From contig CALENB010000047.1 in assembly GCA_937910235.1 (NCBI GenBank), positions 1-64,000 of the forward strand: a DNA stretch of 64,000 bases, in the 5' to 3' direction. The stretch is from an uncultured Myxococcales bacterium. Lineage in GTDB: Bacteria > Myxococcota_A > UBA9042. The translations under genes and the position numbers were made by a program. The notes below the pieces were generated by a model. It had not been told where the DNA came from. It did no database searches and saw nothing but the letters and a program-made list of their open reading frames with translations. Shown here one piece after another: positions 53,201-61,544 of the stretch (positions are counted from its first letter, which is position 1; every line of letters begins with the position of its first letter).

Positions 53201-54559
53201 GTCGCAGTCGAGCGCCGCGCCCTTGCAGACGTCGCCCTTGCAGATCTCGCCGGACGTGCAGGGGTTGCCGTCATTGCAGGCGTCGCCGTCTTTGTTGGTG
53301 TAGTTGCAGGTGCCGTCCTTGATGTCGCACTTGCCGAGGATGCAGACGTCGCCGCTGTCGCAGGCCTTTTTGTCACCGGCGGCGCACTTGCCGCTCTTGC
53401 ACACGTCGTTGACGCTGCACGGATTGTCGTCCGCGTTACACGGGATGTTGGACGTGTCCTTGTGTACGCAGCCGAGCTTGGCCTCGCACGAATCCTCAGT
53501 GCACGGGTTGCCGTCATCACACTTCATCGCTGCGCCCGCTGCACATTTGCCGTCTTTGCAGGTGTCAGCCTCGGTGCAGACGGAGCCATCGGCGTCACAA
53601 GGCTGCCCAGAATCATTGGTGTACTTACAGCCCTCGCTGCCACCGCAAGCGTCCTTGGTGCACGGGTTGCCGTCGTCGCAGGTGTCTTTGTCGGTATCGC
53701 CGTTGCAGTCGTTGTCGAGGCCGTCGCAGGTCTCAGTGGCGGGCTCGGGCGTGTCACATGCCGACAAGCCGCCGCCTTTTGGTGCGCCAGTGGCGCCGTC
53801 CGCCAGACACTTGCGGGTGCCGCGGCACTTTCCACCGTTTGGGTGGCTCGCGAGGCAGAAGGTTTTGAACTCGTTCTTCATCGCCACGTCTGAGCACACG
53901 CAGCTCTCGCCCTTCGGGAGCACGCACTGCTTCACCTTGGCGCCGGTCACGTCCGTCACCTCGTCGCAGCTGTAGCCCTTCGCGCAGTCCGCGGCCGCCG
54001 CGCAGGACGTGCCGCAGAAGCCGCCCTCGTCACCGCGATCGATGCACGCGCCGTCGACCGAACCCAGGCCTGTGCACTGCTCATTTTTCTCGCATGGATT
54101 GCACAACGAAGCGAACTTCAGCGCGCAGATCTTGTCCTTGTTGCTGCCCTTGCCCTGGACCTCCACGCACGTCTGATCGTCGGGGCAGGTGCCGTCCGCG
54201 CAGGTCTTAGCGCAGATCTGCACGCCGCCGCTCTCGACGCAGTGGCCCGAATAACAGGCGTCATTGTTCTTGCAGAGACAGCCCGTCGCGCCGGGGCAAA
54301 CAGGGCCGGTATCCGTCCCGCCAGCGTCGCCGATGCCACCGGTGTCGCCACCGCTGTCGCTCGCGAACGTGTCCACGCCGCCGCCGATGTCCTCGGTCGT
54401 GTCGGCGATCGTGCCGGTGTCGGCCGAGACCCCACTGTCCTCGCCCTTTGTGCCTTCCACGCCACTGTCATCGCCGCAGCCGACGGCACCGGCCGTGACG
54501 AGCAACAACACCGCGCAACAACGCGCCGCAGACACCGTAAGATTCCGCATCGTCTTCAC
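50282..54559 (-). CDS. 1425-aa Cys-rich repeat predicted lipoprotein (CDDGNPCT-type array with MopE-like motifs)
   Basis: Lipobox VTAGAVGC; many tandem CDDGNPCTxDSCDxxxGC...CDADxxxCTxxDxCxxGxC units; CDGLDNDCNGDTD and CDGKDNSCSGVVDEGC. Confidence 0.85.
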   Translation of the reverse strand: MKTMRNLTVSAARCCAVLLLVTAGAVGCGDDSGVEGTKGEDSGVSADTGTIADTTEDIGGGVDTFASDSGGDTGGIGDAGGTDTGPVCPGATGCLCKNNDACYSGHCVESGGVQICAKTCADGTCPDDQTCVEVQGKGSNKDKICALKFASLCNPCEKNEQCTGLGSVDGACIDRGDEGGFCGTSCAAAADCAKGYSCDEVTDVTGAKVKQCVLPKGESCVCSDVAMKNEFKTFCLASHPNGGKCRGTRKCLADGATGAPKGGGLSACDTPEPATETCDGLDNDCNGDTDKDTCDDGNPCTKDACGGSEGCKYTNDSGQPCDADGSVCTEADTCKDGKCAAGAAMKCDDGNPCTEDSCEAKLGCVHKDTSNIPCNADDNPCSVNDVCKSGKCAAGDKKACDSGDVCILGKCDIKDGTCNYTNKDGDACNDGNPCTSGEICKGDVCKGAALDCDDKNTCTVDSCDPTKQGCAHKAAAGPCDDDSKCTQQDSCKDGKCLGLAIDVTGTCDDNNDCTLDTCAADTGCVNAAKTSGSCDDGNACTLNDSCDAGKCKSGVNTCGCTNDAQCASKEDGNLCNGTLYCDTSKQPFQCELKPGSKVTCDTSLNNACQNNACNPKDGQCSITQEVKGKACDADNNVCTENDACNGGKCLQGAPVSCDDKNPCTDDSCDPKQGCAHKANTNPCDADDSLCTSGDSCQSATCVTGTTADCDDKESCTKDACDPKTGKCLHAPIVDKCDDGNACTSDDQCGKEPTIGVYTCFGPTAIVCNDKNPCTQDQCDKDKGCVFSPVTSGQACDDGNACTEKDTCSKGLCAGTVFDPKKKCDDNNVCTIESCNPQKGCVSTPDDAATCDDGNACTKSDYCKGGTCNSGVNTCGCTSNTDCASSEDGNVCNGTLYCDKSAQPFSCKVNPGTIVTCDKSVNSTCQTNGCNAKTGKCEILKQTDGTPCKADDNVCTSGDACAAGLCKPGALLNCDDKNACTSDSCDPKEGCVNTPLSGACSDGDACTTGDSCQGGVCKGQAVNVSKTCDDSNQCTIDACDPKTGCTNTALVNKSCDDGNSCTQNDACVKGLCQSGVNTCACTKDTDCAAKEDGNLCNGTLYCDTNNECKVNPVTIVKCDLSADNYCLKTACAVKTGKCEQDVKATGTPCDADGSLCTTQDACKSGKCLSGTLLKCDDGNPCTADSCDPKQGCVHTAQGGTCDADGDACTAGDKCVLGKCEAGKNTNCDDGNPCTADSCDKQTGKCGTKPLIQSCSDNNACTSGDVCATDSVGAWSCVSGKALTCNDGNPCTEDACDKDKGCSNAVNTNLSVACYTGPPKTRKVGLCDDGVQKCAADGTLGTCVGDTKPANEICDGKDNSCSGVVDEGCAPTAFLARNGNAVVAGTAGKLTIRAFAGGTPVGGAAASTKYTAKFGFYQWISGLLGLK

Positions 54560-54765
54560 TCCCTATCTCACGATCTGCGCCTCACATCCGAATGTGTTCG
54601 ACGCACCGACCTCGTGAGACCTCCAATGCTCGGACGATGCCGATTCCGGGCGACGGGGTCAAGTTGACATCGCGATCATTGGCCAGCCCCGTCGGGATGC
54701 GGGGAAGGGTCCGTGGGGCGCAAGAACACGACATCGCGCGGGGGCAACGGCGTGCGTCGAAGGCG

Positions 54766-56520
54766 CTACTTGCACACGGGCGGTGAGGTCTTCATCGACA
54801 AGAAACACGACGTCCCAGCCGAACACACCTTGTAGCTCTGCCACGCCTCAGACGCAGGCTGGCTTTGCGAGCACTTGTTCGCCTCTTCTGGCTTGCCGGT
54901 GCAGCCTGGGAAGAGCTTTCGCTTGAAGCCGTTGCCACCTTCGCACTTGTACTCCGCGCCGATGCTGAAGGTGCTGCACTGGGTCCCGAGCGGCTTCAGC
55001 TTGCCAGCCGGGATGTCACAGCAAACGCCGGCGGAGCAACAGCTCGGGTCTGGTTGTGTGGCACACACACCGTCGCCCTTGCACACGACCTTCTCGCACG
55101 CCTCGGGGTTCACCTTGCCTACGCAATCTGCGTCGCTCTTGCAGCAGTTCGGCTCCGTCTTGCCTTTGCAGAGGCCGTCGGCAATGCAGAGCGTGTCGAT
55201 GCTGCAGGGGTCGTCGTCAGCGCACGCGGTGCCGACTTTCTTCGCTGTCCAGGCCGTCACCGACTTGCTGGTGTCGCAGGTCTGGCAGCCAAATGCCCCA
55301 GGCTTGCTGGCTCCGGTCGCGACACACACGCCGTCGATGACACAGAATCCAGGCTTAGGTGTCAGCGTCGCCGACGACTTCGTCGGATCGCAGACGGCGC
55401 AGCTCGCGGCCGGGTCGCCAGCGCCGGTGTCGTAGCACTTATCACCTACAGCGCACTTGCCGCTCACGCCGCTCCAGCCCGTCTGCGATTGGCTGGGTTG
55501 GCAGCTGGCGCAGTTGGGGTTGGCCAAGCTCGTGGCGCCACTCAAGTGGCACTTGCCGTCGATGAGGCACGCGCCGCTGGCGACGCTCCACGTCCCCGTG
55601 TCCTTGCTGGGATCGCACACCCTGCACTCGCCGACGCTGGTCGACGCGGGCTCACCGCTCTTGCTGCAGATCCCGTCGATCAGGCAGGTCCCGGGCTTCG
55701 AGGTCCATGCGTCCGGGGCCTTGTCGGGCTGACACAGGACGCAGCCGCCGCTGCCCGGTTTACTGGCGCCCGCGCCGTGGCAAGCGCCGTCGATCAGACA
55801 CTTGGTGGACGACAGCTTGTGCGAACAGTCACCGGTGGTCGGGTCGCAGGCGTCGATCGTGCAGTCGACACCGTCATTGCAGTCCTTCTCTACGTCGCTG
55901 CACGTACCCTGGAGGCAGGTCGGCGTGATGCACTTGTTCTTGCCGGCCGTGCCGCAGGCCGCGTCCGAGTTACAGCAGCCAAAGAACGGCAACTGCTTGC
56001 ACCACTTCTTGCCGTCGCTCGTGGTGGCGCATTTGTCGCTCGTACACTGGTTGCCATCGTCGCAGTCACTCAGCGTCTCGCAGCTGCAGGCCGCCGTGAA
56101 GTCCGCGCAGCAGTCGCTTCGCGCGATGCAGCCGTGGTCGCAGTGGCAAGCGTTGGCCTCGAGGTTGATGCCGCAGGAGCCGGCGCAGCTCGTGATCGCG
56201 ACAGGTCCCGTGTCGGGCGGTCCCCCGTCACCTGACGTCGCATCCAGGCCGTCGGTGTCGGCGCTGGCGAGACCGTCACCGATGACCACGTCGACCGAAG
56301 GTTCGACCGTGTCGAGGCTCGTGGCGTCGGAGCTGGTGTCTTGCTGAAACGTCCACCCGGACGTGTCCCCGCCAGCATCCGCGACGGCGAAATCAAGGCT
56401 GTAGACGGTGGCGTCCTTCTTCGTGCTGTCGTCTTCGCCGCACGCGGAGACGATCAAGCAGAGCGCGAACGCGCAGGTAGCGGAGAACTGACCGGTGCTG
56501 GTGGAGTTGATTCGACGCAT
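54766..56520 (-). CDS. Cys-rich modular predicted lipoprotein with somatomedin-B-like motif
   Basis: Lipobox LIVSAC; CAGSCGINLEANACHCDHGCIARSDCCADFTAAC; five CxIDGxC/CxxC units (one reads CAVGDKC); C-terminal CC...GCTG module. Confidence 0.82.
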   Translation of the reverse strand: MRRINSTSTGQFSATCAFALCLIVSACGEDDSTKKDATVYSLDFAVADAGGDTSGWTFQQDTSSDATSLDTVEPSVDVVIGDGLASADTDGLDATSGDGGPPDTGPVAITSCAGSCGINLEANACHCDHGCIARSDCCADFTAACSCETLSDCDDGNQCTSDKCATTSDGKKWCKQLPFFGCCNSDAACGTAGKNKCITPTCLQGTCSDVEKDCNDGVDCTIDACDPTTGDCSHKLSSTKCLIDGACHGAGASKPGSGGCVLCQPDKAPDAWTSKPGTCLIDGICSKSGEPASTSVGECRVCDPSKDTGTWSVASGACLIDGKCHLSGATSLANPNCASCQPSQSQTGWSGVSGKCAVGDKCYDTGAGDPAASCAVCDPTKSSATLTPKPGFCVIDGVCVATGASKPGAFGCQTCDTSKSVTAWTAKKVGTACADDDPCSIDTLCIADGLCKGKTEPNCCKSDADCVGKVNPEACEKVVCKGDGVCATQPDPSCCSAGVCCDIPAGKLKPLGTQCSTFSIGAEYKCEGGNGFKRKLFPGCTGKPEEANKCSQSQPASEAWQSYKVCSAGTSCFLSMKTSPPVCK

Positions 56521-56595
56521 GGCGCGCGCCATTGTACGGGTTCCGCCAACACAGGCAACCAGGGGCCGATCAAAGTGACGAACCATGTCGGACGT

Positions 56596-57945
56596 GTGCT
56601 CAGCCTGCGCCATCGCCCAACGGCACGAGAGAGCCACGGCTCTGCTGCGGCCTGCAGCCGGTGGTCTGTGCACGGTCGGGGCCAGAAGCGCCGTCGGCTG
56701 GGTCCGCGGCAGGGTCGCCGGCTGCGAGGCCGGATCGCCGGCCTGCTAGCGCTGCTCGGCTGTTTCTGCGGCCCCGTGGCGGGTCACGCCCACCTCATCG
56801 ATGAGGTGGCTGAGAGCATCGTGGTCGACATCCGCACGCTGGATCGGCGCCTATTCGAGTTGACGTTTGTCCTGCACTCCGAGCGGCTTGAGGCCTACTT
56901 CCATCAAGCGGAGCAGCTCGGCATCGACACGAAACGCAGTGATCTAGGGTTCGCCCAGAGGTTGGCCGCTGGGTTTCGTTTCGGGGCGTGTGAGCTGAAG
57001 CCAGCGCCGACCGGCGCCGTGGCCAGGCCTGTACGCGGCGGGCGATTTCGAGCCTTTCGGCTGGTGGCTCGGTGCGACGCTCCGGTTGAACACGCCTTGC
57101 TTGCCCGGGCCGACTACGACCGCGCAAAGACGCGCACGACGCTCTATCTCACTGTGCGCGTCGGGGACACGCCGACCCGGCGGTTGTTGCTGCCGCCGCG
57201 GCTGTCTGGGCTCGACGTCCCACTCACAGGCGGTGCACCCCACACGATGGCGGCGAGCCCGAAACGGCGCGCCGGGCCGCCGGCGCAGCGCACCCCGTCG
57301 CCAGCGGATCCGGTGGACTTGTCGCACCTGCCTACGGCCGCGACCGCCACATCGGCCTGGCGTCGATCCCTCACACCACCGCCAGCTCGCATCCTGCAGA
57401 TCTGGGCGGAGTCGGGCGCGCGGCACCTCGCGGGCGGGCTGGATCACCTCCTCTTCTTGCTGGCGCTCACGCTCGCCGCGCTGCGCTACCCACGTCTCGT
57501 GCTCGGCGCGATGGCGTTCTCCGTGGGTCACATGCTGACGATGGCCGCGGCGATCGCCTGGGCCTGGCCCCCCGTCGCCGCGATCGAGGTCGCCATCGGG
57601 CTCAGCATCGTGTGGTCCGCTTGGCGAGCGCGACAGCCGGGGCTAGGCCGCGCCGAGCTGCTGGGCGCGTTTGCGTTCGGCCTGATCCACGGCACCGCGT
57701 TTGGCACCGAGCTGCGTCACCTCGTCGGCGGCAGCGAGGGCTTGCTCTGGCCGGTGCTGTCGTTCGGCGTAGGACTCGACGTCGCGCAGCTGCTCTGGAT
57801 CAGCGTCGCGTTTGTGCTGTGGACCCCGATTCGCAGGCGGATTGCGCCCAAACAACCGCTACCGGCGGCGCAACGCATCGCCGGTGCGCTGCTCATCGCC
57901 GCCGGGCTGGCGTTCGCCATGCGCGCCGTGTGGCGTGCGCTCTAG
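56596..57945 (+). CDS. HupE/UreJ-like membrane protein
   Basis: Signal-like segment then GARHLAGGLDHLLFLLALTLAALRYPRLVLGAMAFSVGHMLTM...GLIHGTAFGTEL; start codon uncertain. Confidence 0.75.
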   Translation: MLSLRHRPTARESHGSAAACSRWSVHGRGQKRRRLGPRQGRRLRGRIAGLLALLGCFCGPVAGHAHLIDEVAESIVVDIRTLDRRLFELTFVLHSERLEAYFHQAEQLGIDTKRSDLGFAQRLAAGFRFGACELKPAPTGAVARPVRGGRFRAFRLVARCDAPVEHALLARADYDRAKTRTTLYLTVRVGDTPTRRLLLPPRLSGLDVPLTGGAPHTMAASPKRRAGPPAQRTPSPADPVDLSHLPTAATATSAWRRSLTPPPARILQIWAESGARHLAGGLDHLLFLLALTLAALRYPRLVLGAMAFSVGHMLTMAAAIAWAWPPVAAIEVAIGLSIVWSAWRARQPGLGRAELLGAFAFGLIHGTAFGTELRHLVGGSEGLLWPVLSFGVGLDVAQLLWISVAFVLWTPIRRRIAPKQPLPAAQRIAGALLIAAGLAFAMRAVWRAL

Positions 57946-60584
57946 CTCTCGTCAGGTTTCGGCGCCGGCGCGATGCCGATGCGTAGATCTCGGTCGCCAA
58001 CTTGGTGGGTGGGCGCGGCGTCCGCGTGGCCTTCGGCTGGCGCTGACCATGAGATCAGATCAGCGCGCGCGGCAGCTCGCCAATCGACGCTCACCGCCTC
58101 CACGTCGGCCCGGCCCTCACCCGTGATGTACACGGCCTCCAGCGCACGACCAAGCCCGATACGGCCCTCCGTCTTGAGCTGTCTCACGGCCGCGACAAGA
58201 TCGATCAGCAGCCCGCCGAGACGCTCAGCGTCCGCGTCCGCCTCGCCACCGAAGACATCGACAGCGCCAGAGCTTTCGTCCACCGGCCATGGCGCGCAGT
58301 GCAGGCTCGACGGCGCCTCGGCTCCGAACGCTGGCCGCAGCGCCGCTTGGTAGAGCTCTTCGGTGATGAACGGCAGCACCGGCGCGAAGAGGCGCAAGAG
58401 CGTCCAGGTGCCGTAGAAGATCGTCGTGCGCGCGGCCTCCACCTGCCCGGGCTCCCACGCGTCAGGGTTGCGGAAGCGGTCCTTCACGATCTCCAAGTAG
58501 TTGTCGCACCAATCTCGCCAAAACAGCTGCTCGGTCGCACGCAACGCCTTGTTGTACTCGTAGCCCTCAAAACCCGCGGTGGCCTTCAGCGTCGTGTCGA
58601 TGATGCGCGCGCGGATCCAGCGATCTGCCGCCGTCGGCGTCTCGACGGTCGCGCCGGCCGGGTCGTAGGCGCCGATGCTCATGAGGGCGAACCGCGTCGA
58701 GTTCCAGAGCTTGTTGAGCAGGCGCTTGCCACCCTTGACGTCATTTTCCAAGTAGCGCAGGTCGTGGCCAAGCGTTGCACCAGCGGCCCAGTAGCGGAGC
58801 GAATCCGCCGAGTATTTCTCAATGACCCCCGCCGGATCGACGAAGTTGCCGAGTCGCTTCGACATCTTCTTGCCCTGCTTATCGAGCCCCCAGCCAGAGA
58901 TCATCACGTCGCGCCACGGCAGGCTGTCCGTGTGCATGTGGGCTTTGGCGACCGAGTAAAACAGCCACGTGCGGATGATCTCAAACGCCTGGACCCGAAC
59001 GCCCATCGGGTAGATCTCACGGCGCGGCCGCTCATCGTCGGGGCATGTGTCCGGGTCTTTGTCCCAAGACGCCCAGTTCGCGTTGATCAACGGCGTGAGG
59101 GAGGACGTCATCCAGGTGTCCATCACGTCCTGCTCAGGACGCAGCACCACGCCCGCTGGAACCTGAGCGCGGACGGAGGCGGGCGGCTCGTCGACCAGCG
59201 GATCGATCGGCAGATCCGACTCGATCGGCAGGACCGCCGCGCCGGTATCCTCGCGGTACCACACCGGGAGCGGCACACCGTAAAATCGCTGCCGGCTGAT
59301 GTTCCAATCCCACTTCAGCCCATCGACCCAGTGGTCGTAGCGGTCGCGCATGTATGGCGGGTGCCAGCGCAGCTCACGACCGCGTTCGAGCAGCTCCTCT
59401 TTGAGGTCGAGCAGACGCACAAACCACTGCGGCACGACCTGAATCTCGATAGGCGTGCCGCTGCGCTCACTCACCGCGGCGCGGCTGACGTTGTCCGTCA
59501 TGCCGAGCAAATAGCCGTGGCGCTCGAGCAGCTCCGTGGCCGCTTGCCGCGCTTCAGGCAGCTTGCTGCCCTTCGCCAAGACATGCACTCGCTTGCCGTG
59601 CAGCGTCGGAAGCTCGGGGGTGTCCATCTCGCCGTTGGGTCCAATCACCATAAACAAGTCGAGCTTGTGGGTACGCCACTTGATGATGTCTTCCTGGTCG
59701 CCAAACGTGCAGACCATCATCAGGCCGGTGCCGAACTCCGGGTCGACCGATTCATCTCGGATGAGCGGCACGGTGCGGTGCGCCACGGTCGACCCGTCAG
59801 CGCGCAGCTCCGTGAGCGGCACCTTGAACCGAACGTTGGGCGCGGCGGCGAACCGCTCGTCGGTTGGGTGACACGCCAAGGCCACGCAGGCGGTGACCAG
59901 CTCAGGACGTGTCGTGTCGATCAGCCCTGGCGCGCCGTCGTCATCACGATCAAAGCGCAGCTGGTGCATCGGCCGATTGATCTCCGGTCCCGGCTCGACG
60001 TCCGCCTGCGCGAGCGCGGTCTGCATGCGGGGATCCCAGAGGATCGGGTCGGCGCGGCGCTCGATCCGGCCGACGCTCGCGAGCTCGAGGAACGACTTTT
60101 GGGCGTGCAGCGTCGCGCGCGGCGCGATCGTCGTGTAGGTCATGCGCCAGTCGACTGAGAGCCCGAGAGACCGCCACAGATCCTGATACACCTTGGCGCC
60201 GGCACGCGTCTCCTCAAGGCATAACTTGATGAAGTCGGCGCGGCTCGTGTTGCCCTTGTGCACCTTGTATTTCTTCTCGACGTAGCGCTCGGTGGGCAGC
60301 CCGTTGTCGTCGAAGCCCATCGGGTAAAACACCTCGTAGCCGCGCATGCGCTTGTACCGAATCACGAACTCGGCCTGGCTGTAGCTCATGGCGTGGCCGA
60401 CGTGCAGGTGGGCGGCAGAGACGTAGGGCGGCGGCGTGTCGACGCTAAACAGCCGTCCGGCCTTGGCAGCGGCGCTCTCGGGGTTGTAGCGGTACAAACC
60501 GCTGGCCTCCCAAGCCGCGATCCACTTGGCCTCCACCTCGTGGAAGTCGTAGCTTGTGGGCAGTGCTGCGTCGGTCTGACTCAT
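57942..60584 (-). CDS. valS: Valyl-tRNA synthetase, archaeal/rickettsial-type
   Basis: PPPYVSAAHLHVGHAMSYSQAEFVIRYKRMRGYEVFYPMGFDDNGLPTERYVEKKY; GKKMSKRLGN; WMTSSLTPLINANW. Confidence 0.93.
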   Translation of the reverse strand: MSQTDAALPTSYDFHEVEAKWIAAWEASGLYRYNPESAAAKAGRLFSVDTPPPYVSAAHLHVGHAMSYSQAEFVIRYKRMRGYEVFYPMGFDDNGLPTERYVEKKYKVHKGNTSRADFIKLCLEETRAGAKVYQDLWRSLGLSVDWRMTYTTIAPRATLHAQKSFLELASVGRIERRADPILWDPRMQTALAQADVEPGPEINRPMHQLRFDRDDDGAPGLIDTTRPELVTACVALACHPTDERFAAAPNVRFKVPLTELRADGSTVAHRTVPLIRDESVDPEFGTGLMMVCTFGDQEDIIKWRTHKLDLFMVIGPNGEMDTPELPTLHGKRVHVLAKGSKLPEARQAATELLERHGYLLGMTDNVSRAAVSERSGTPIEIQVVPQWFVRLLDLKEELLERGRELRWHPPYMRDRYDHWVDGLKWDWNISRQRFYGVPLPVWYREDTGAAVLPIESDLPIDPLVDEPPASVRAQVPAGVVLRPEQDVMDTWMTSSLTPLINANWASWDKDPDTCPDDERPRREIYPMGVRVQAFEIIRTWLFYSVAKAHMHTDSLPWRDVMISGWGLDKQGKKMSKRLGNFVDPAGVIEKYSADSLRYWAAGATLGHDLRYLENDVKGGKRLLNKLWNSTRFALMSIGAYDPAGATVETPTAADRWIRARIIDTTLKATAGFEGYEYNKALRATEQLFWRDWCDNYLEIVKDRFRNPDAWEPGQVEAARTTIFYGTWTLLRLFAPVLPFITEELYQAALRPAFGAEAPSSLHCAPWPVDESSGAVDVFGGEADADAERLGGLLIDLVAAVRQLKTEGRIGLGRALEAVYITGEGRADVEAVSVDWRAAARADLISWSAPAEGHADAAPTHQVGDRDLRIGIAPAPKPDES

Positions 60585-60844
60585 CGCGTGCGCTCCAATT
60601 GTGGCATCAGTGAGGGCCTCAGCGCCCGGAAAGCGCGGCAGGCTAGCCTGTACCTCTCCGCAGACGCAACGACCGAGGGCGCGCCCACGAATTTGGGCCC
60701 GTTGACGTCCCTTGAACCGCGCGGTGCGGTAGGCTCGGCTAGGTGGCCGGCCTGAGGGCCTTGGCGTCCGCCGACAGGCGTGAACGACTGCGGCAGACCA
60801 ACACCTGAGCCGCGCAACAATCCAGCGCCGTCTCGGGCCACGGA

Positions 60845-61498
60845 GTGGGTATGGAAGGCACAAGTCAGCTGGCGGAGTGGTTGCCCAACGTCGTGATCGC
60901 GCAGCTACAGCAGGGCGCCGACCTACCCTCTGCGGGGGTCGCTGACGCGGTGGGCGTCGCCGTCACCGCGACTGTCTTCATGGTGATCGTGCAGATGACT
61001 GGGGCTGTGCTGCGTGGGCTGCGAAACGCCATGGCGGGGCGCAGCCTCGTCGTGCGGGCCGATGGCTTCCTTGGCGGGCTGCGTCGCCTAGCTGCCTTGG
61101 CCGTTGTGGCGATCCCTTGGTACCACGTGGCGCGGATCCCGATCGAGGGGGTGTTGACGACCCACGCCACAGATCAGGCCCTCCTGGCTGGTTTGGCGTG
61201 GCTGGTGTTGGGCGCCGTTGATCACAAGGCCCTCTGGCTTGACCTCCGTGAGGGTGTGGTGCGCGCGCGGCGTGGATTTGCAGTCTTTCGGCGCCATGAC
61301 CTCGTGCTGAACCTGAACCAGGTCTTCCGCACAGCGGGTGGCCGGCCGGTGGGAAACCTGGCGCAACTCGGCGACCGGCGCGTGTCGATCGACGCGGCGG
61401 CCATCAGCGCGCTGGCCGCCTTCCAGGGCGGCGACGAGCAGGCGCGTCGCTATCTCGAAGCTGTGGTGGTGAAGGCGGGCGGGCGCGTGACGCGATAG
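60845..61498 (+). CDS. Hypothetical membrane protein
   Basis: 217 aa, several hydrophobic segments; no family recognised. Confidence 0.5.
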   Translation: MGMEGTSQLAEWLPNVVIAQLQQGADLPSAGVADAVGVAVTATVFMVIVQMTGAVLRGLRNAMAGRSLVVRADGFLGGLRRLAALAVVAIPWYHVARIPIEGVLTTHATDQALLAGLAWLVLGAVDHKALWLDLREGVVRARRGFAVFRRHDLVLNLNQVFRTAGGRPVGNLAQLGDRRVSIDAAAISALAAFQGGDEQARRYLEAVVVKAGGRVTR

Positions 61499-61544
61499 CC
61501 CCACGTCCCTGCGTGGCGCGTGACGGGGCTGGCACCCCGGAAAC

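Noticed and set aside
54865-56235. 456-aa + strand ORF
   Set aside because: Antisense to the 585-aa Cys-rich lipoprotein; shadow frame.
58299-60158. 619-aa + strand ORF
   Set aside because: Fully antisense to valS; Arg/His/Val-rich composition typical of a shadow frame.
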